A stretch of 64,000 bases of DNA from positions 62,001 through 126,000 of the forward strand of contig NZ_BCZK01000014.1 in NCBI RefSeq assembly GCF_001598695.1, given 5' to 3'. Below, in pieces: positions 17,047 to 26,124 of this stretch. The first letter of the stretch is position 1. The number at the start of each line of letters is the position of its first letter. The notes beneath the pieces are model-generated. The model did not search any database. It had not been told where the DNA came from and worked only from the letters and a program-made list of their open reading frames with translations. Both the position numbers and the translations under genes were made by a program. This stretch comes from Klebsiella oxytoca NBRC 105695 (lineage in GTDB: Bacteria > Pseudomonadota > Gammaproteobacteria > Enterobacterales > Enterobacteriaceae).

Positions 17047-19356
17047 ATGAGAAAACAACATAATCTGACCGTAATGCACTGGGGAACCTGGCGAGTACAG
17101 GCCGGTGACGGCAAAATTGAGGCGGTGACGCCGGTGCCCTGGGATAAAAATCCCTCGCGCATTGGTCAGTCGCTCCCCGATGCGGTCACCAGCAAGACGC
17201 GCATTCGCCGTCCGGCGGTGCGCGCCGGCTACCTGCAAAATGGCCCGGCTTCCCGCGACGGGCGCGGTAAAGAGCCGTTTGTTGAGGTGAGCTGGGAAGT
17301 GGCGCTCGATCTGCTGGCCCGCGAGCTGCAGTCGGTCAAAGCGCGCTGCGGCAATGAGGCGATTTTCGGCGGTTCCTATGGCTGGGCCAGCGCCGGCCGT
17401 TTTCACCACGCGCAAAGCCAGCTGCACCGTTTCCTCAAATGCTTTGGCGGTTATACCGCCAGCACTAATACCTACAGCAGCGCGGCGGGGGAGCGTATCC
17501 TGCCGCATATTCTCGGGCCGCTGAGCCCGCTGCACCGTCAGCATACCCATTTTTCCGAGCTGGCGCGGGAGTGCCAGCTGTTCGTCGCATTCGGCGGCCT
17601 GCCGCTGCGTAATGCGCAGGTCAACGGCGGCGGCGCCAACGACCATATGCTGAAATACTGGCTGGAAAAGATGCAGGCGCAGGGGACACGCTTTATCAAT
17701 ATTAGTCCGGTGCGCAACGATCTGAGCGCCGTGGAGAGCGCCGAGTGGCTCGCCGTCCGTCCCGGAACCGATACCGCGCTGCTGCTGGCGCTGTGCTACG
17801 TGCTGATTAATGAATCCCTCTACGACAGCGGTTTTATCGCCAGCCATACCGTGGGTTTCGCACCTTACCGCGCCTACCTGATGGGGGAGAGCGATGGCGT
17901 CGCAAAAACGCCGGAGTGGGCGGCGGCGATAACCGGTATTGACGCGCAGCGGATTGTCGCGCTGGCGCGTGAGATGGCCAGCCAGCGTACGATGGTCAAT
18001 ATCTCCTGGTCGATTCAGCGGGCGCGCCAGGGCGAGCAGGCCTACTGGGCGACGGTGGCGCTCACCGCGCTGCTGGGGCAAATCGGTACGCCGGGCGGCG
18101 GGCTGGGATTTGGCTATGCCTGCACCAATCTGGCGGGGGCGGGGCGTAAGGCCTTTTCCGGGCCGCGCCTTCCCGCCGGGGAGAACGCGGTGAACCAGGT
18201 GATTCCGGTGGCGCGCCTCTCCGATATGCTGCTGCATCCGGGCGAAGCGTATGAGTTTGACGGCCAGCATCTGCGCTATCCCGACATCCGCCTCGTCTAC
18301 TGGGCCGGCGGCAACGCGTTTCATCATCATCAGGATATTAACCGCCTGTGCGAAGCCTGGCGGCGACCAGAAACGGTGGTGGTGCACGAACAGTACTGGA
18401 CCGCGCAGGCTAAATTTTCCGATATCGTCCTGCCGGTCACCACGTCGCTGGAGCGGGAAGATATTGGCAGCGGCGGTCACGACGGTTTTATGATCGCCAT
18501 GAGCGCACAGATCCCGCCGGTGGGCGACGCGCGTGATGATTACGCCATCTTTTGCGATCTTGCCGAACGGCTGGGCTGCGGCGAACGTTTTAGCGAGGGG
18601 CGCGATGCCGGGCAGTGGCTGAGGGAGATTTACGAAGCCTCGCGACCGCGCGCGCAGGAAGAGGGGATTACGCTGCCGTCATTTGAGGCATTCTGGCAGC
18701 AGGGAGTGCTGGAGTACAGCGCGCCTGAGCAGCCGCAGGTTTTTCTGGCGGATTTTCGCGCCGACCCGCAGCGCTATCCGCTCTCTACGCCTTCCGGCAA
18801 GATTGAGCTCTTTTCAGAAACCATTGCCGGCTTTGGCTATCGCGAGTGCCCGGGCCATCCGTGGTGGGATGAGCAGGAAGCGGCCTGGCGGCGGCAGGAA
18901 GCTGCGCGCTGGCCGCTGCATCTGCTCTCCAGCCAGCCGCGTACCCGCCTGCACAGCCAGTACGATCACGGAAGCGTCAGCCGGGCGACGAAAATTCAGG
19001 GACGCGAGCCGCTGTGGATGCATCCGCAGGATGCACAGGCGCGGGACATCAGCGAAGGCAGCGTGGTCAAGGTCTTTAACGCGCGCGGAGCGATTCTCGC
19101 CGGCGTCCATCTCAGCGAGCAGATTTTGCCGGGAGTGGTGCAGATATCGACCGGGGCCTGGTACGATCCGCTGGACCCGAATGAAAAAGGCTCACTGGAT
19201 AAGCACGGCAATCCCAACGTGTTAACCGAGGATCGCGGCAGCTCGCGCCTGGGGCAGGGCTGTAGCGCTCAAAGCTGCTGGGTGGAGATCGAACCGTGGC
19301 GGGACGCGCTGCCGCCGGTAACCGCTTTCGATCCGCCGAGGTTTATTGAGGGTTAG
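17047..19356 (+). CDS. Molybdopterin oxidoreductase of the BisC/TorA/DmsA family
   Basis: 769 residues aligning with E. coli biotin/methionine sulfoxide reductase BisC along the whole length: HWGTWRV at the start, the molybdenum-ligand serine in NTYSSAAGE (about Ser144), GLGFGYACTNLAGAG, and SSRLGQGC near the end. There is no twin-arginine signal, so it should be cytoplasmic like BisC, which reduces biotin sulfoxide and free methionine-S-sulfoxide. The chosen ATG has AGGTGA 11 bases upstream; a GTG 15 bp earlier is less likely. It lies inside the methionine-salvage region, so a methylthio-sulfoxide substrate is plausible. YdeP- or TorZ-like paralogues are alternatives. Confidence 0.85.
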   Translation: MRKQHNLTVMHWGTWRVQAGDGKIEAVTPVPWDKNPSRIGQSLPDAVTSKTRIRRPAVRAGYLQNGPASRDGRGKEPFVEVSWEVALDLLARELQSVKARCGNEAIFGGSYGWASAGRFHHAQSQLHRFLKCFGGYTASTNTYSSAAGERILPHILGPLSPLHRQHTHFSELARECQLFVAFGGLPLRNAQVNGGGANDHMLKYWLEKMQAQGTRFINISPVRNDLSAVESAEWLAVRPGTDTALLLALCYVLINESLYDSGFIASHTVGFAPYRAYLMGESDGVAKTPEWAAAITGIDAQRIVALAREMASQRTMVNISWSIQRARQGEQAYWATVALTALLGQIGTPGGGLGFGYACTNLAGAGRKAFSGPRLPAGENAVNQVIPVARLSDMLLHPGEAYEFDGQHLRYPDIRLVYWAGGNAFHHHQDINRLCEAWRRPETVVVHEQYWTAQAKFSDIVLPVTTSLEREDIGSGGHDGFMIAMSAQIPPVGDARDDYAIFCDLAERLGCGERFSEGRDAGQWLREIYEASRPRAQEEGITLPSFEAFWQQGVLEYSAPEQPQVFLADFRADPQRYPLSTPSGKIELFSETIAGFGYRECPGHPWWDEQEAAWRRQEAARWPLHLLSSQPRTRLHSQYDHGSVSRATKIQGREPLWMHPQDAQARDISEGSVVKVFNARGAILAGVHLSEQILPGVVQISTGAWYDPLDPNEKGSLDKHGNPNVLTEDRGSSRLGQGCSAQSCWVEIEPWRDALPPVTAFDPPRFIEG

Positions 19357-19478
19357 GCGCCCGGTAATACCCGGCTTACGGAATCAAAGCCCTCCGCGGG
19401 CGGATAGCCCGAACAGATGCGCAGCATCGCCTCCGGGAAAATCAGCCACGCTGCGTTCTGCTCCCGGGGGCGGCGCAG

Positions 19479-19539
19479 GGCGCCTGCCCGGGCTACATGT
19501 TCACAGTTGTCTGCAGATCGGTAGCCCGGATAGGGCGCG
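19479..19539. repeat. REP/BIME-like inverted repeat
   Basis: GCGCCTGCCCGGGCTAC and GTAGCCCGGATAGGGCGC form an imperfect inverted pair about 25 bp apart between two convergent genes, the usual place for enterobacterial REP/BIME elements. The GTAGCCCGGATA unit is common in Enterobacteriaceae intergenic repeats. Further GC-rich partial copies may extend left to about 19360. Confidence 0.6.
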
Positions 19540-20082
19540 TTACGCCAGCCGCGGGTAGGCGCTGGCAATATCGTCGCCGGTAAACCGGGCAATCCAGCCT
19601 TCCGGATTATCGAAGATACGGATGGCGGTGAAGTTGGGTTCCGAGCCCATATCAAACCAGTGCGGCGTGTGCGCCGGGACCGAAATCAGGTCGTTCTTTT
19701 CACACAGAACCTGGAACACCTCGTCGCCAATATGCAGGCAAAACAGACCGGCGCCCTCGACGAAGAAACGCACTTCGTCTTCTCCGTGGGTATGCTCATT
19801 GAGAAACTTCTCCCGCAGCGCCTCTTTCTGCGGATTATCGGCGCGCAGGCTAATCACATCCCAGCTCTGATAGCCCTTTTCTGCAACCAGCTTATCAATC
19901 GCGTGCTGATAGGCGGCAATGACCGCTTCAGACGTTGGCGCCGCGCCTAAATCGCGGTCGGCCTGCCAGCGCTCAAAACGCACGCCTTTAGCGTTGAGCT
20001 GCTGCTGGATCTCTTCGGCGTTAGTACTGTGCCAGAGAGAGTTTTGCGGGTCGTTTACGGAAAATATGGTTAATGCGCTCAT
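19540..20082 (-). CDS. mtnD: Acireductone dioxygenase
   Basis: 180 residues, nearly identical from memory to the well-studied Klebsiella oxytoca enzyme. The cupin metal ligands are visible in [11 protein letters not shown] (His97, His99, Glu103) and in AHTPHWF (His141). With iron it makes formate and 2-oxo-4-methylthiobutyrate, the last precursor of methionine; with nickel it makes methylthiopropionate, formate and carbon monoxide. It overlaps mtnC by ATGA and is second in the transcript. The product goes to the transaminase encoded by ybdL just beyond mtnC. Confidence 0.96.
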   Translation of the reverse strand: MSALTIFSVNDPQNSLWHSTNAEEIQQQLNAKGVRFERWQADRDLGAAPTSEAVIAAYQHAIDKLVAEKGYQSWDVISLRADNPQKEALREKFLNEHTHGEDEVRFFVEGAGLFCLHIGDEVFQVLCEKNDLISVPAHTPHWFDMGSEPNFTAIRIFDNPEGWIARFTGDDIASAYPRLA

Positions 20083-20768
20083 GCTGGGATCTGCTCCGGG
20101 TGAATATCGTCGAAACGCTGAACCTGCGGATGATGGCTGGCCGGGTCGCGGTCGCCGCGTACCAGCTGCAGGGTACGGAAACCGGCCTCTTCAGCGGCAT
20201 CCAGCTCCTGATGGATATCGGACAAAAACAGGATGGCGGCAGGAGGCTGCCCCAGTTGTTCAGCAATATTGCGGTAGGACTGTACTTCACGCTTGGCCCC
20301 TACCAGGGTGTCAAAATAGCCGTTGAACAGATGAGTAATATCACCTTCATCGCTGTAGCCAAATAACAATTTCTGCGCAGCGACAGAGCCTGAGGAATAT
20401 ACATATAAATCAATCCCCTGTGACTTCCATTTTTCCAGTGCCGGCAATACGTCCGGATAGAGATGGCCGGTGAAGTCGCCGTTGACGTAGCCTTCGCGCC
20501 AGATAATCCCCTGGAGCGCCTTGAGGGCGGTGGATTTGCGGTCTTCATCCATAAACGTGAACAGGGTAGCAATAAGCTGTTCGGCGCCAGCCGCCGGCTG
20601 GGCGATCTCCTGGCGCAGGTTATCGAGAATGGTCTTGACCGGCTCGCCAAACTGCTGAGCGGTCACAAAACCGGCCAGACGTTCGCGGGCGTACGGGAAC
20701 AGGACGTTGTGGACGAAGCGTATGTCGCTGGTGGTGCCTTCAATATCGGTCACGATAGCGCGGATCAT
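20079..20768 (-). CDS. mtnC: Enolase-phosphatase E1
   Basis: 229 residues, a HAD-superfamily protein with the nucleophile motif TDIEGTTSD (Asp8, Glu10). It enolises and dephosphorylates 2,3-diketo-5-methylthiopentyl-1-phosphate, the product of MtnB, to give acireductone for MtnD. It is first in the mtnC-mtnD unit. The promoter region shared with ybdL holds perfect and near-perfect met boxes, so repression by MetJ is likely. mtnB, mtnK and mtnA are not adjacent. Confidence 0.95.
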   Translation of the reverse strand: MIRAIVTDIEGTTSDIRFVHNVLFPYARERLAGFVTAQQFGEPVKTILDNLRQEIAQPAAGAEQLIATLFTFMDEDRKSTALKALQGIIWREGYVNGDFTGHLYPDVLPALEKWKSQGIDLYVYSSGSVAAQKLLFGYSDEGDITHLFNGYFDTLVGAKREVQSYRNIAEQLGQPPAAILFLSDIHQELDAAEEAGFRTLQLVRGDRDPASHHPQVQRFDDIHPEQIPA

Positions 20769-20858
20769 GAGTTCTCCAGAGTGAGCGGTGGGTCGTGCTG
20801 ACGGTGGCGTTGTGTTGAGAGCTGTTATTAAAGCCTAAGCGAAATAACATTATCATTT

Positions 20859-20874
20859 AGACGTCTAAGCGTCT
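20859..20874. promoter_or_regulatory. Tandem met boxes (MetJ operator) between mtnC and ybdL
   Basis: AGACGTCT, a perfect MetJ octamer, is followed directly by AAGCGTCT (6 of 8). It lies just upstream of a plausible ybdL promoter, TTGCCA, 16-bp spacer, TATAGT. On the other strand it overlaps the region where the mtnC promoter should be. It could therefore control both directions. The core CATTTAGACGTCTAA recurs in front of mtnB with one change. Confidence 0.8.
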
Positions 20875-20941
20875 TGATTGCCAAATATTAACATCGTGTT
20901 ATAGTGGCTTCAACAACAGCATCACAGACGGTACAAAAAGA

Positions 20942-22102
20942 ATGAGCAATAAGCCACTGATTCCTGAGAGTAAACTCCCTTCACTGGGCACCACTATCTT
21001 TAGCCAGATGAGCGCCCTGGCCCAGCAGCATCAGGCGTTTAATCTGTCGCAGGGTTTTCCGGATTTCGATGGCCCGCGCTATCTGCAGGAGCGTCTGGCG
21101 TATCACGTCGCGCAGGGGGCCAATCAGTACGCGCCGATGACCGGCGTCGCCGCGCTACGCGAAGCGATTGTCGATAAAACCGAAGAGCTGTACGGCTATC
21201 GCCCCGATGCCAATAGCGACGTAACCGTCACCGCCGGGGCGACGGAAGCGCTGTATGCGGCGATTACCGCGCTGGTCCGTTCCGACGACGAAGTCATTTG
21301 CTTTGACCCCAGCTACGATAGCTACGCCCCGGCGGTTGAGCTGTCGGGCGGCGTGCTGAAGCGCATTGCTCTGCAGCCGCCTCATTTTCGCGTTGACTGG
21401 CAGCAGTTCGCCGCTACCCTCAGCGACAAAACTCGTCTGGTTATTCTCAATACGCCGCACAACCCGTCAGCGACGGTGTGGCAGCGTGAAGATTTTGCCG
21501 CGCTGTGGCAGGCGATTGCCGATCGCGAAATCTATGTACTTAGCGATGAAGTTTATGAACATATCTGCTTTGCTGCCGAAGGGCATGCCAGCGTGCTGGC
21601 GCATCCGCAGCTGCGCGAGCGCGCGGTGGCGGTCTCTTCATTCGGTAAAACGTTTCATATGACCGGCTGGAAGGTGGGCTACTGCGTGGCGCCTGCCGCT
21701 ATCAGCGCCGAGCTGCGTAAAGTGCATCAGTATCTGACCTTCGCCGTCAACACCCCCGCTCAGCTGGCGATCGCCGATATGCTGCGCAGCGAGCCGGAGC
21801 ATTATCGCCAGCTGCCGACGTTTTACCGCGAGCGTCGGGACCTGTTTATTGATGCGCTGCGTTCCAGCCGTCTGGAAATTTTGCCCTGCGAAGGGACTTA
21901 CTTCCTGCTGGCGGACTACAGCGCAGTCTCCGATCTGGATGATGTCAACTTCTGCCGCTGGCTCACCACCGAGATCGGCGTCGCGGCGATCCCGCTGTCG
22001 GTGTTTTGTGCCGATCCGTTCCCGCATAAGCTGATACGCCTGTGCTTCGCCAAACAGCCAGCCACGCTGCTGGCTGCTGCGGAACGCCTGTGCCGTCTGT
22101 AG
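20942..22102 (+). CDS. ybdL: Methionine aminotransferase (PLP-dependent, YbdL/MtnE-type)
   Basis: 386 residues of the class I aminotransferase fold. The pyridoxal-phosphate lysine lies in SSFGKTFHMTGWKVGYC, with NTPHNPSATVW and SDEVYEHI upstream. E. coli YbdL prefers methionine and 2-oxo-4-methylthiobutyrate, so it can carry out the last salvage step by aminating the MtnD product. It is divergent from mtnC-mtnD with shared met boxes. Its stop codon abuts the stop codon of ybdM on the other strand with no gap. Confidence 0.93.
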   Translation: MSNKPLIPESKLPSLGTTIFSQMSALAQQHQAFNLSQGFPDFDGPRYLQERLAYHVAQGANQYAPMTGVAALREAIVDKTEELYGYRPDANSDVTVTAGATEALYAAITALVRSDDEVICFDPSYDSYAPAVELSGGVLKRIALQPPHFRVDWQQFAATLSDKTRLVILNTPHNPSATVWQREDFAALWQAIADREIYVLSDEVYEHICFAAEGHASVLAHPQLRERAVAVSSFGKTFHMTGWKVGYCVAPAAISAELRKVHQYLTFAVNTPAQLAIADMLRSEPEHYRQLPTFYRERRDLFIDALRSSRLEILPCEGTYFLLADYSAVSDLDDVNFCRWLTTEIGVAAIPLSVFCADPFPHKLIRLCFAKQPATLLAAAERLCRL

Positions 22103-22732
22103 TTATTTAACGGTCCACGCCTGAGAAAATTGACGGTCGCCGAACATCTCCACCAGACCGTTGATTTGCTTCAGGCGTAATACTTCGTCGGCGTCCATCC
22201 CTAACTCTTTGCCGATTTTCTCATCGGTCCAGCCGAGACGCGCCAGTTCCTGAACGATTTCCGACATCGCATGAATCTGGTGACGCCCGCGCGCCCGGTT
22301 ATGGCGGATGGTGGCGGCCATCAGTGAATCACGCCTGGCGCTGCTCCTTTCCAGACAGGTGACGGGGAGATAGCCTTTCAGCCGTTTTTTCAGCGCCGCT
22401 TTGCCGTTGGCCAGTTCATGACGATGAAAACCATCGACAATCGAATAGCGCTCCCGCCCCTGTTTCAGCACCACGATAGGCTGGGTGAAGCCATCCGTCT
22501 CCAGCGAGGTGAACAACAGGCGTTTTTCCGGTGGCGCAAGGTTATTTGGGTTGTAATCATTAGGCGAAACGGCTTCCTGTTTTACCCACAGTACGCAATC
22601 AACCGGTTGGGATTTGAAGGGGCTATATTCATGCAGAATCTGGCGAAAGGCGTTAAGCGCAGTAATCTTTTCTTCTTCATTTTCCAGCGATTGCAGATAG
22701 CGTTCTATTTCCTGGATTAATTGTCGTTGCAT
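22103..22732 (-). CDS. ybdM: ParB/sulfiredoxin-domain protein YbdM (IbrB-like)
   Basis: 209 residues from the chosen ATG, which has GGGGA 5 bases upstream; an ATG four codons earlier is less well placed. The centre resembles ParB/Srx domains (YSIVDGFHRHELANG) and the C-terminal half has a helical DNA-binding look (DEKIGKELGMDADEVLRLK). It overlaps the 3' end of ybdN, and the pair corresponds to IbrA/IbrB, which control immunoglobulin-binding protein genes in some E. coli. The molecular role is not established. Confidence 0.85.
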   Translation of the reverse strand: MQRQLIQEIERYLQSLENEEEKITALNAFRQILHEYSPFKSQPVDCVLWVKQEAVSPNDYNPNNLAPPEKRLLFTSLETDGFTQPIVVLKQGRERYSIVDGFHRHELANGKAALKKRLKGYLPVTCLERSSARRDSLMAATIRHNRARGRHQIHAMSEIVQELARLGWTDEKIGKELGMDADEVLRLKQINGLVEMFGDRQFSQAWTVK

Positions 22733-23946
22733 AGTATTCCCCATTGCTGGCGCTTTTTATTCATCCGCTCGCGATAGCGTTTATATTGAGTCGCTTTGGT
22801 TGGGCTGAAAGAGAGCTGGCGGCACCAGTAATCATTGTTTAACAGCACTTTACAGATGCGCCGCCAGGACGGGACGTCTTTGGAGCCAATATCCGCCGGC
22901 TGGGTGTCCGGAATATCCAGCATGCCCTTTTTTTGATACCAGTGGAGATAGACGGCGATTTTATTGCGGTAATGCTCCGCCGTTTTCTCCGGCATGCTGT
23001 CGAGTAAAAACAGGGCGTAGCTTTTCCACGTATGATGTTCGGGTTTATCCAGCTTTCGATGGCCGTAGAACTGATTGTCGTGACCGGCGTAAACCCCGCC
23101 GCAGTGAACGCCGCTGACGCGCTGGCACATGGCGGCCCAGCGTTCAGGCTCCAGGACGTGGTAGAGCCACAGACCCTGGCGCTGCTCCGGGCCAAAGGGT
23201 TCGCAGATGCGCATATAACGCAGCGGTACCCCCGCCTGATACATCAGGTTATAGAGCGGGTTATAGGAAAGACCGCTTTTGCCGAACCAGGTCCAGATAT
23301 CGGCGGTTTTCCAGTCATAGATGGGATAGATATACCAGGCGTGTCCGCCCGGCGCCGACGTGGTCCAGGGTTTGTCGTCGGCAAAGCGCAGTTTGCGCTG
23401 CGAGGAGATGGTGATAAACCGGTTAAGCGATTCATCGGCGCGGATGCCGACCATTACCGCGGCCGGACGATTTTGCGAGAACCAATCGGCGAATTCGCGG
23501 ACGAAGGTTTCAAAACTCATTCCGGGTTGATAAAACGAGAAATAGTCGGGATCGGTGATGGCATCCTCCGGCGGCTGGCGCACCCAGGGCGCGCCGGGTT
23601 CCCAGCACTGCCACTCCGGCGTGAACTGGGTTAGCGAGTTCTGGGTGGTGAGAGGTAGCGCCACCCAGAAAAATTGCTCAATAACGTCGCGATACTCCTC
23701 GCGCATCTTTTCGCAATGAGCAATGGTGCAGGAGAACTGCGCTTCCCAGTCAATAAACAGGACGCAAATCTTTTTACCGGCCTGGCGGGCATGCTGCGCC
23801 GTGAGATGCAGCATGGTTGTTGAATCTTTACCGCCAGAAAAAGAGACGCAAACGCGGGAGAAGTTTTCCATAACCCACTCTATTCTTTGCTGACTGGCTT
23901 GCAGAACAGATTCTGGTAATGGAATTTTAATAAAAGACACAGCCAT
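22717..23946 (-). CDS. ybdN: PAPS-reductase-like protein YbdN (IbrA-like)
   Basis: 409 residues with the N-type ATP-pyrophosphatase P-loop VCVSFSGGKDSTTMLHL near residue 33, typical of PAPS reductases, plus a family-specific C-terminal half rich in Trp and Tyr. It lacks the Cys-based C-terminal tail of true PAPS reductases, so sulfate reduction is unlikely. A nucleotide-activating step acting with YbdM is suggested by the linked overlap. The homologue IbrA works with IbrB as a regulator in E. coli; the enzymatic reaction is unknown. Confidence 0.85.
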   Translation of the reverse strand: MAVSFIKIPLPESVLQASQQRIEWVMENFSRVCVSFSGGKDSTTMLHLTAQHARQAGKKICVLFIDWEAQFSCTIAHCEKMREEYRDVIEQFFWVALPLTTQNSLTQFTPEWQCWEPGAPWVRQPPEDAITDPDYFSFYQPGMSFETFVREFADWFSQNRPAAVMVGIRADESLNRFITISSQRKLRFADDKPWTTSAPGGHAWYIYPIYDWKTADIWTWFGKSGLSYNPLYNLMYQAGVPLRYMRICEPFGPEQRQGLWLYHVLEPERWAAMCQRVSGVHCGGVYAGHDNQFYGHRKLDKPEHHTWKSYALFLLDSMPEKTAEHYRNKIAVYLHWYQKKGMLDIPDTQPADIGSKDVPSWRRICKVLLNNDYWCRQLSFSPTKATQYKRYRERMNKKRQQWGILCNDN

Positions 23947-24043
23947 TATTCCTTTAATGCCAAAGAGACTGTGTACTTATATCATATTCGTTTCTTAATC
24001 AAGAGATTAGTTATCATTCACCAATTCAATGAAATCACTTTAA

Positions 24044-24955
24044 CTATTCAATAATATTATTTCTTTCACACTCTTCGATAAAATTTGCGAAGTTGGGGTC
24101 GTCAAGATTCACCCGGTTGTAAATCATATAAATATTGATAGATGGAATTTTGAAGGGAGTCTCAATGATCCTGAATTTATTCTGAAAGCTAATGTGTTCT
24201 AAAATACATGTCGGAACGAAACCAATTATATCCGTTTGTTGAATAACATTAAGAATGGCTATGTATGAATCGCTGCTGAAAGAGATTTTTCTGTCAGAAA
24301 GCATACCTGCAGTTTGACTCTGAAAGGATTTTGTACCCTGATCGTTACAAATATAATAGGTGAAACGCTCCTGCATTATGGCTTTTGTCGTCGTTAGCGA
24401 CGCCAGTCGCGGATGGTTTTCATTACACACTAATGAAATGTCCAGCTCCTGGATGCGTTTACAGACGGTCGCTCGTGATGACAGCGCCGTGGTGCTAAAT
24501 ATCAGATCGGCCTTCCGGTAGGATAACAAACTTTCTATCGATTCACCTGAAGCGAGCAGATCATGATGTTCAACCTGCAGATTTGAATCATCTAATAACA
24601 TATGAATCAGGCTGGTGGTTTTGGGCGTTATAAAAAGCTGCGGCGCATAGACAACGAGGCGTTTCCTTAATTCAGAACGATTGGTGAGATTGATGGTTTG
24701 TTCTAACTGATTAAGGTTATTTTCCAGGTGATGATGCAAATTAACGCCGACGGTAGTTGGGGTAATCCCTTTACCTGAACGCACGAATAGCGGATCGTTG
24801 AGCTGGTTGCGTAGCCGCTGAAGCGACTGGCTTACCGCAGACGGCGTAATAAATAGCGTTTCTGCAGCCTTACTGATACTTAAATGCTGGTAAATACATT
24901 CGAAAATAACGAGTAGGTTCAGATCGAACTTCTTGAGATCGTAAAGATTAGCCAT
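24044..24955 (-). CDS. ybdO: LysR-family transcriptional regulator YbdO (CitR-like)
   Basis: 303 residues. The N-terminal helix-turn-helix (SISKAAETLFITPSAVSQSLQRL) is that of LysR regulators and the first 35 residues match E. coli YbdO almost exactly from memory. The ATG at MANLYD is preferred over a TTG two codons upstream because it has AGGA 8 bases before it and matches YbdO. The gene is unusually AT-rich, as in E. coli. It lies between ybdN and dsbG. Its targets are not clear from this window. Confidence 0.88.
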   Translation of the reverse strand: MANLYDLKKFDLNLLVIFECIYQHLSISKAAETLFITPSAVSQSLQRLRNQLNDPLFVRSGKGITPTTVGVNLHHHLENNLNQLEQTINLTNRSELRKRLVVYAPQLFITPKTTSLIHMLLDDSNLQVEHHDLLASGESIESLLSYRKADLIFSTTALSSRATVCKRIQELDISLVCNENHPRLASLTTTKAIMQERFTYYICNDQGTKSFQSQTAGMLSDRKISFSSDSYIAILNVIQQTDIIGFVPTCILEHISFQNKFRIIETPFKIPSINIYMIYNRVNLDDPNFANFIEECERNNIIE

Positions 24956-25153
24956 TTTCAACGTCCTGTTAAGCTGGCGAGTAGAAAAAGAGGTTATTAT
25001 ATGTCTGCATTATATACATTACGTGATTATTCATTTTTTATTATTAATTGCTAATGCCTTATTAAGTTTATCTAAATATATACTACAGCGGCGCATTCCG
25101 CCAGATCCTTTTGTGTACTGCTAAACCCGGCGGAGGAGTTAGTTTATAAATGC

Positions 25154-25900
25154 TTATCTTGCCCCCATCATAATCTGTAGTTTTTCTTTATCTGGAAGCC
25201 CGATCGCTTGTTGCAGCATATTTTCTTTATTCATGTAATAAATAGCAGGGGTGACGCTGGCGCCGAGTTCGTCCATCAGCTGTTGGTTGAAATTAAGTAT
25301 CTTCATTTGCTCTGGCTGAATACTGGTGGGAATATTTAGCGCTGCTTTGCCACCAGACTGCTCATAGTGATGCCAGGTTTTCGCCGGGTCTTTGCTGGCC
25401 AGGATGGCCGCCGCGGCTGAGGGACTTTCCGGTTTTATGACGCCAACCAGCAGGGTGCGCAGCTGAACTTTCCCTGATTCTACCCACGGACGAGCCTGTT
25501 GCCAGAACTGTTGGCAGTAGGGGCAGAAGGGATCGGCAAAAACGTACAGAATCGTCGGCGCGTTTTCGTTACCGTCAAGCAGCCAGCGAGCGCTTTCCAG
25601 CTTTTTCCACATCTCCTGGCCCGCGGGGGTATAGAGCTCTTGCTGGAAGAGTTGTTCACTAAGATTAGTACCGCTTTCGTCGTACATATAGCCCGAGATG
25701 GCGTGTTTGCCGTCCGGCGTGAGGTAGATGGCGACGCCCATATCCTGATACTTCCCTAACCAGCCTTTCATCCCTCCGGGCGCCTCGAAGGGTTTAATAA
25801 TGGTAATTCCCTGTTTTTCTATCGCTTTTACGGGGGCGGGAAGCTCCTCTGCAGAGCAGTAAAAAGGTAATAAGCTCAGAAAGAACAGTCGTTTTAACAT
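25154..25900 (-). CDS. dsbG: Periplasmic thiol:disulfide interchange protein DsbG
   Basis: 248 residues from [10 protein letters not shown], a short signal peptide. The mature protein has the dimerisation domain, then a thioredoxin fold with the redox motif CPYC (Cys126-Cys129) and the cis-proline region VTPAIYYM. DsbG is a periplasmic chaperone and reductase that protects single cysteines from sulfenylation, kept reduced by DsbD. The reading frame continues seven codons upstream, but those residues would precede the signal peptide. In E. coli it is divergent from ahpC and controlled by OxyR; the same arrangement is kept here. Confidence 0.94.
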   Translation of the reverse strand: MLKRLFFLSLLPFYCSAEELPAPVKAIEKQGITIIKPFEAPGGMKGWLGKYQDMGVAIYLTPDGKHAISGYMYDESGTNLSEQLFQQELYTPAGQEMWKKLESARWLLDGNENAPTILYVFADPFCPYCQQFWQQARPWVESGKVQLRTLLVGVIKPESPSAAAAILASKDPAKTWHHYEQSGGKAALNIPTSIQPEQMKILNFNQQLMDELGASVTPAIYYMNKENMLQQAIGLPDKEKLQIMMGAR

Positions 25901-26020
25901 AATTATGCCTTGTAAAATCAAAGAGAAGAGTAAGTGTAGCGGTAAAACCTATTACAGCCATAGGTAAGACCTGCGGCCGGGCGGATTGCCCTTTCGTTCT
26001 GTGGGTGATGTAATCCCTGA

Positions 26021-26124
26021 GCTGTTACATTAAGGTGTAGAGCGCAACACATTGCCAGCTACTGGCGCTGAACCTACCTGCGGGTGTTTCAGGTAACGGG
26101 GCCGCCTGCGAGGGCGGCCTTTTT
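26021..26124 (+). ncRNA. Candidate small RNA upstream of ahpC
   Basis: A promoter-like pair (TTGCCC at 25986-25991, 17-bp spacer, TGTAAT at 26009-26014) precedes about 100 nt that can fold into consecutive hairpins: GCCAG/CTGGC (26054-26066), TACCTG/CAGGTA (26075-26095) and GGCCGCC/GGCGGCC (26100-26119), the last followed by TTTTT. This is the layout of an independent, intrinsically terminated small RNA. No start codon with a ribosome-binding site lies inside. I could not match it to a known family from memory; it could be the remnant of a leader or a terminator for dsbG-side antisense transcription. Confidence 0.5.

Noticed and set aside
16858-18480. Long open frame (540 codons) on the minus strand
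   Set aside because: It lies antisense to the well-supported BisC-type gene and reads as histidine-, arginine- and alanine-rich shadow sequence common in high-GC DNA; no domain recognised.
25900-25921. Longer dsbG start seven codons upstream
   Set aside because: Would place extra residues before a standard signal peptide; the start at 25900 matches E. coli DsbG.
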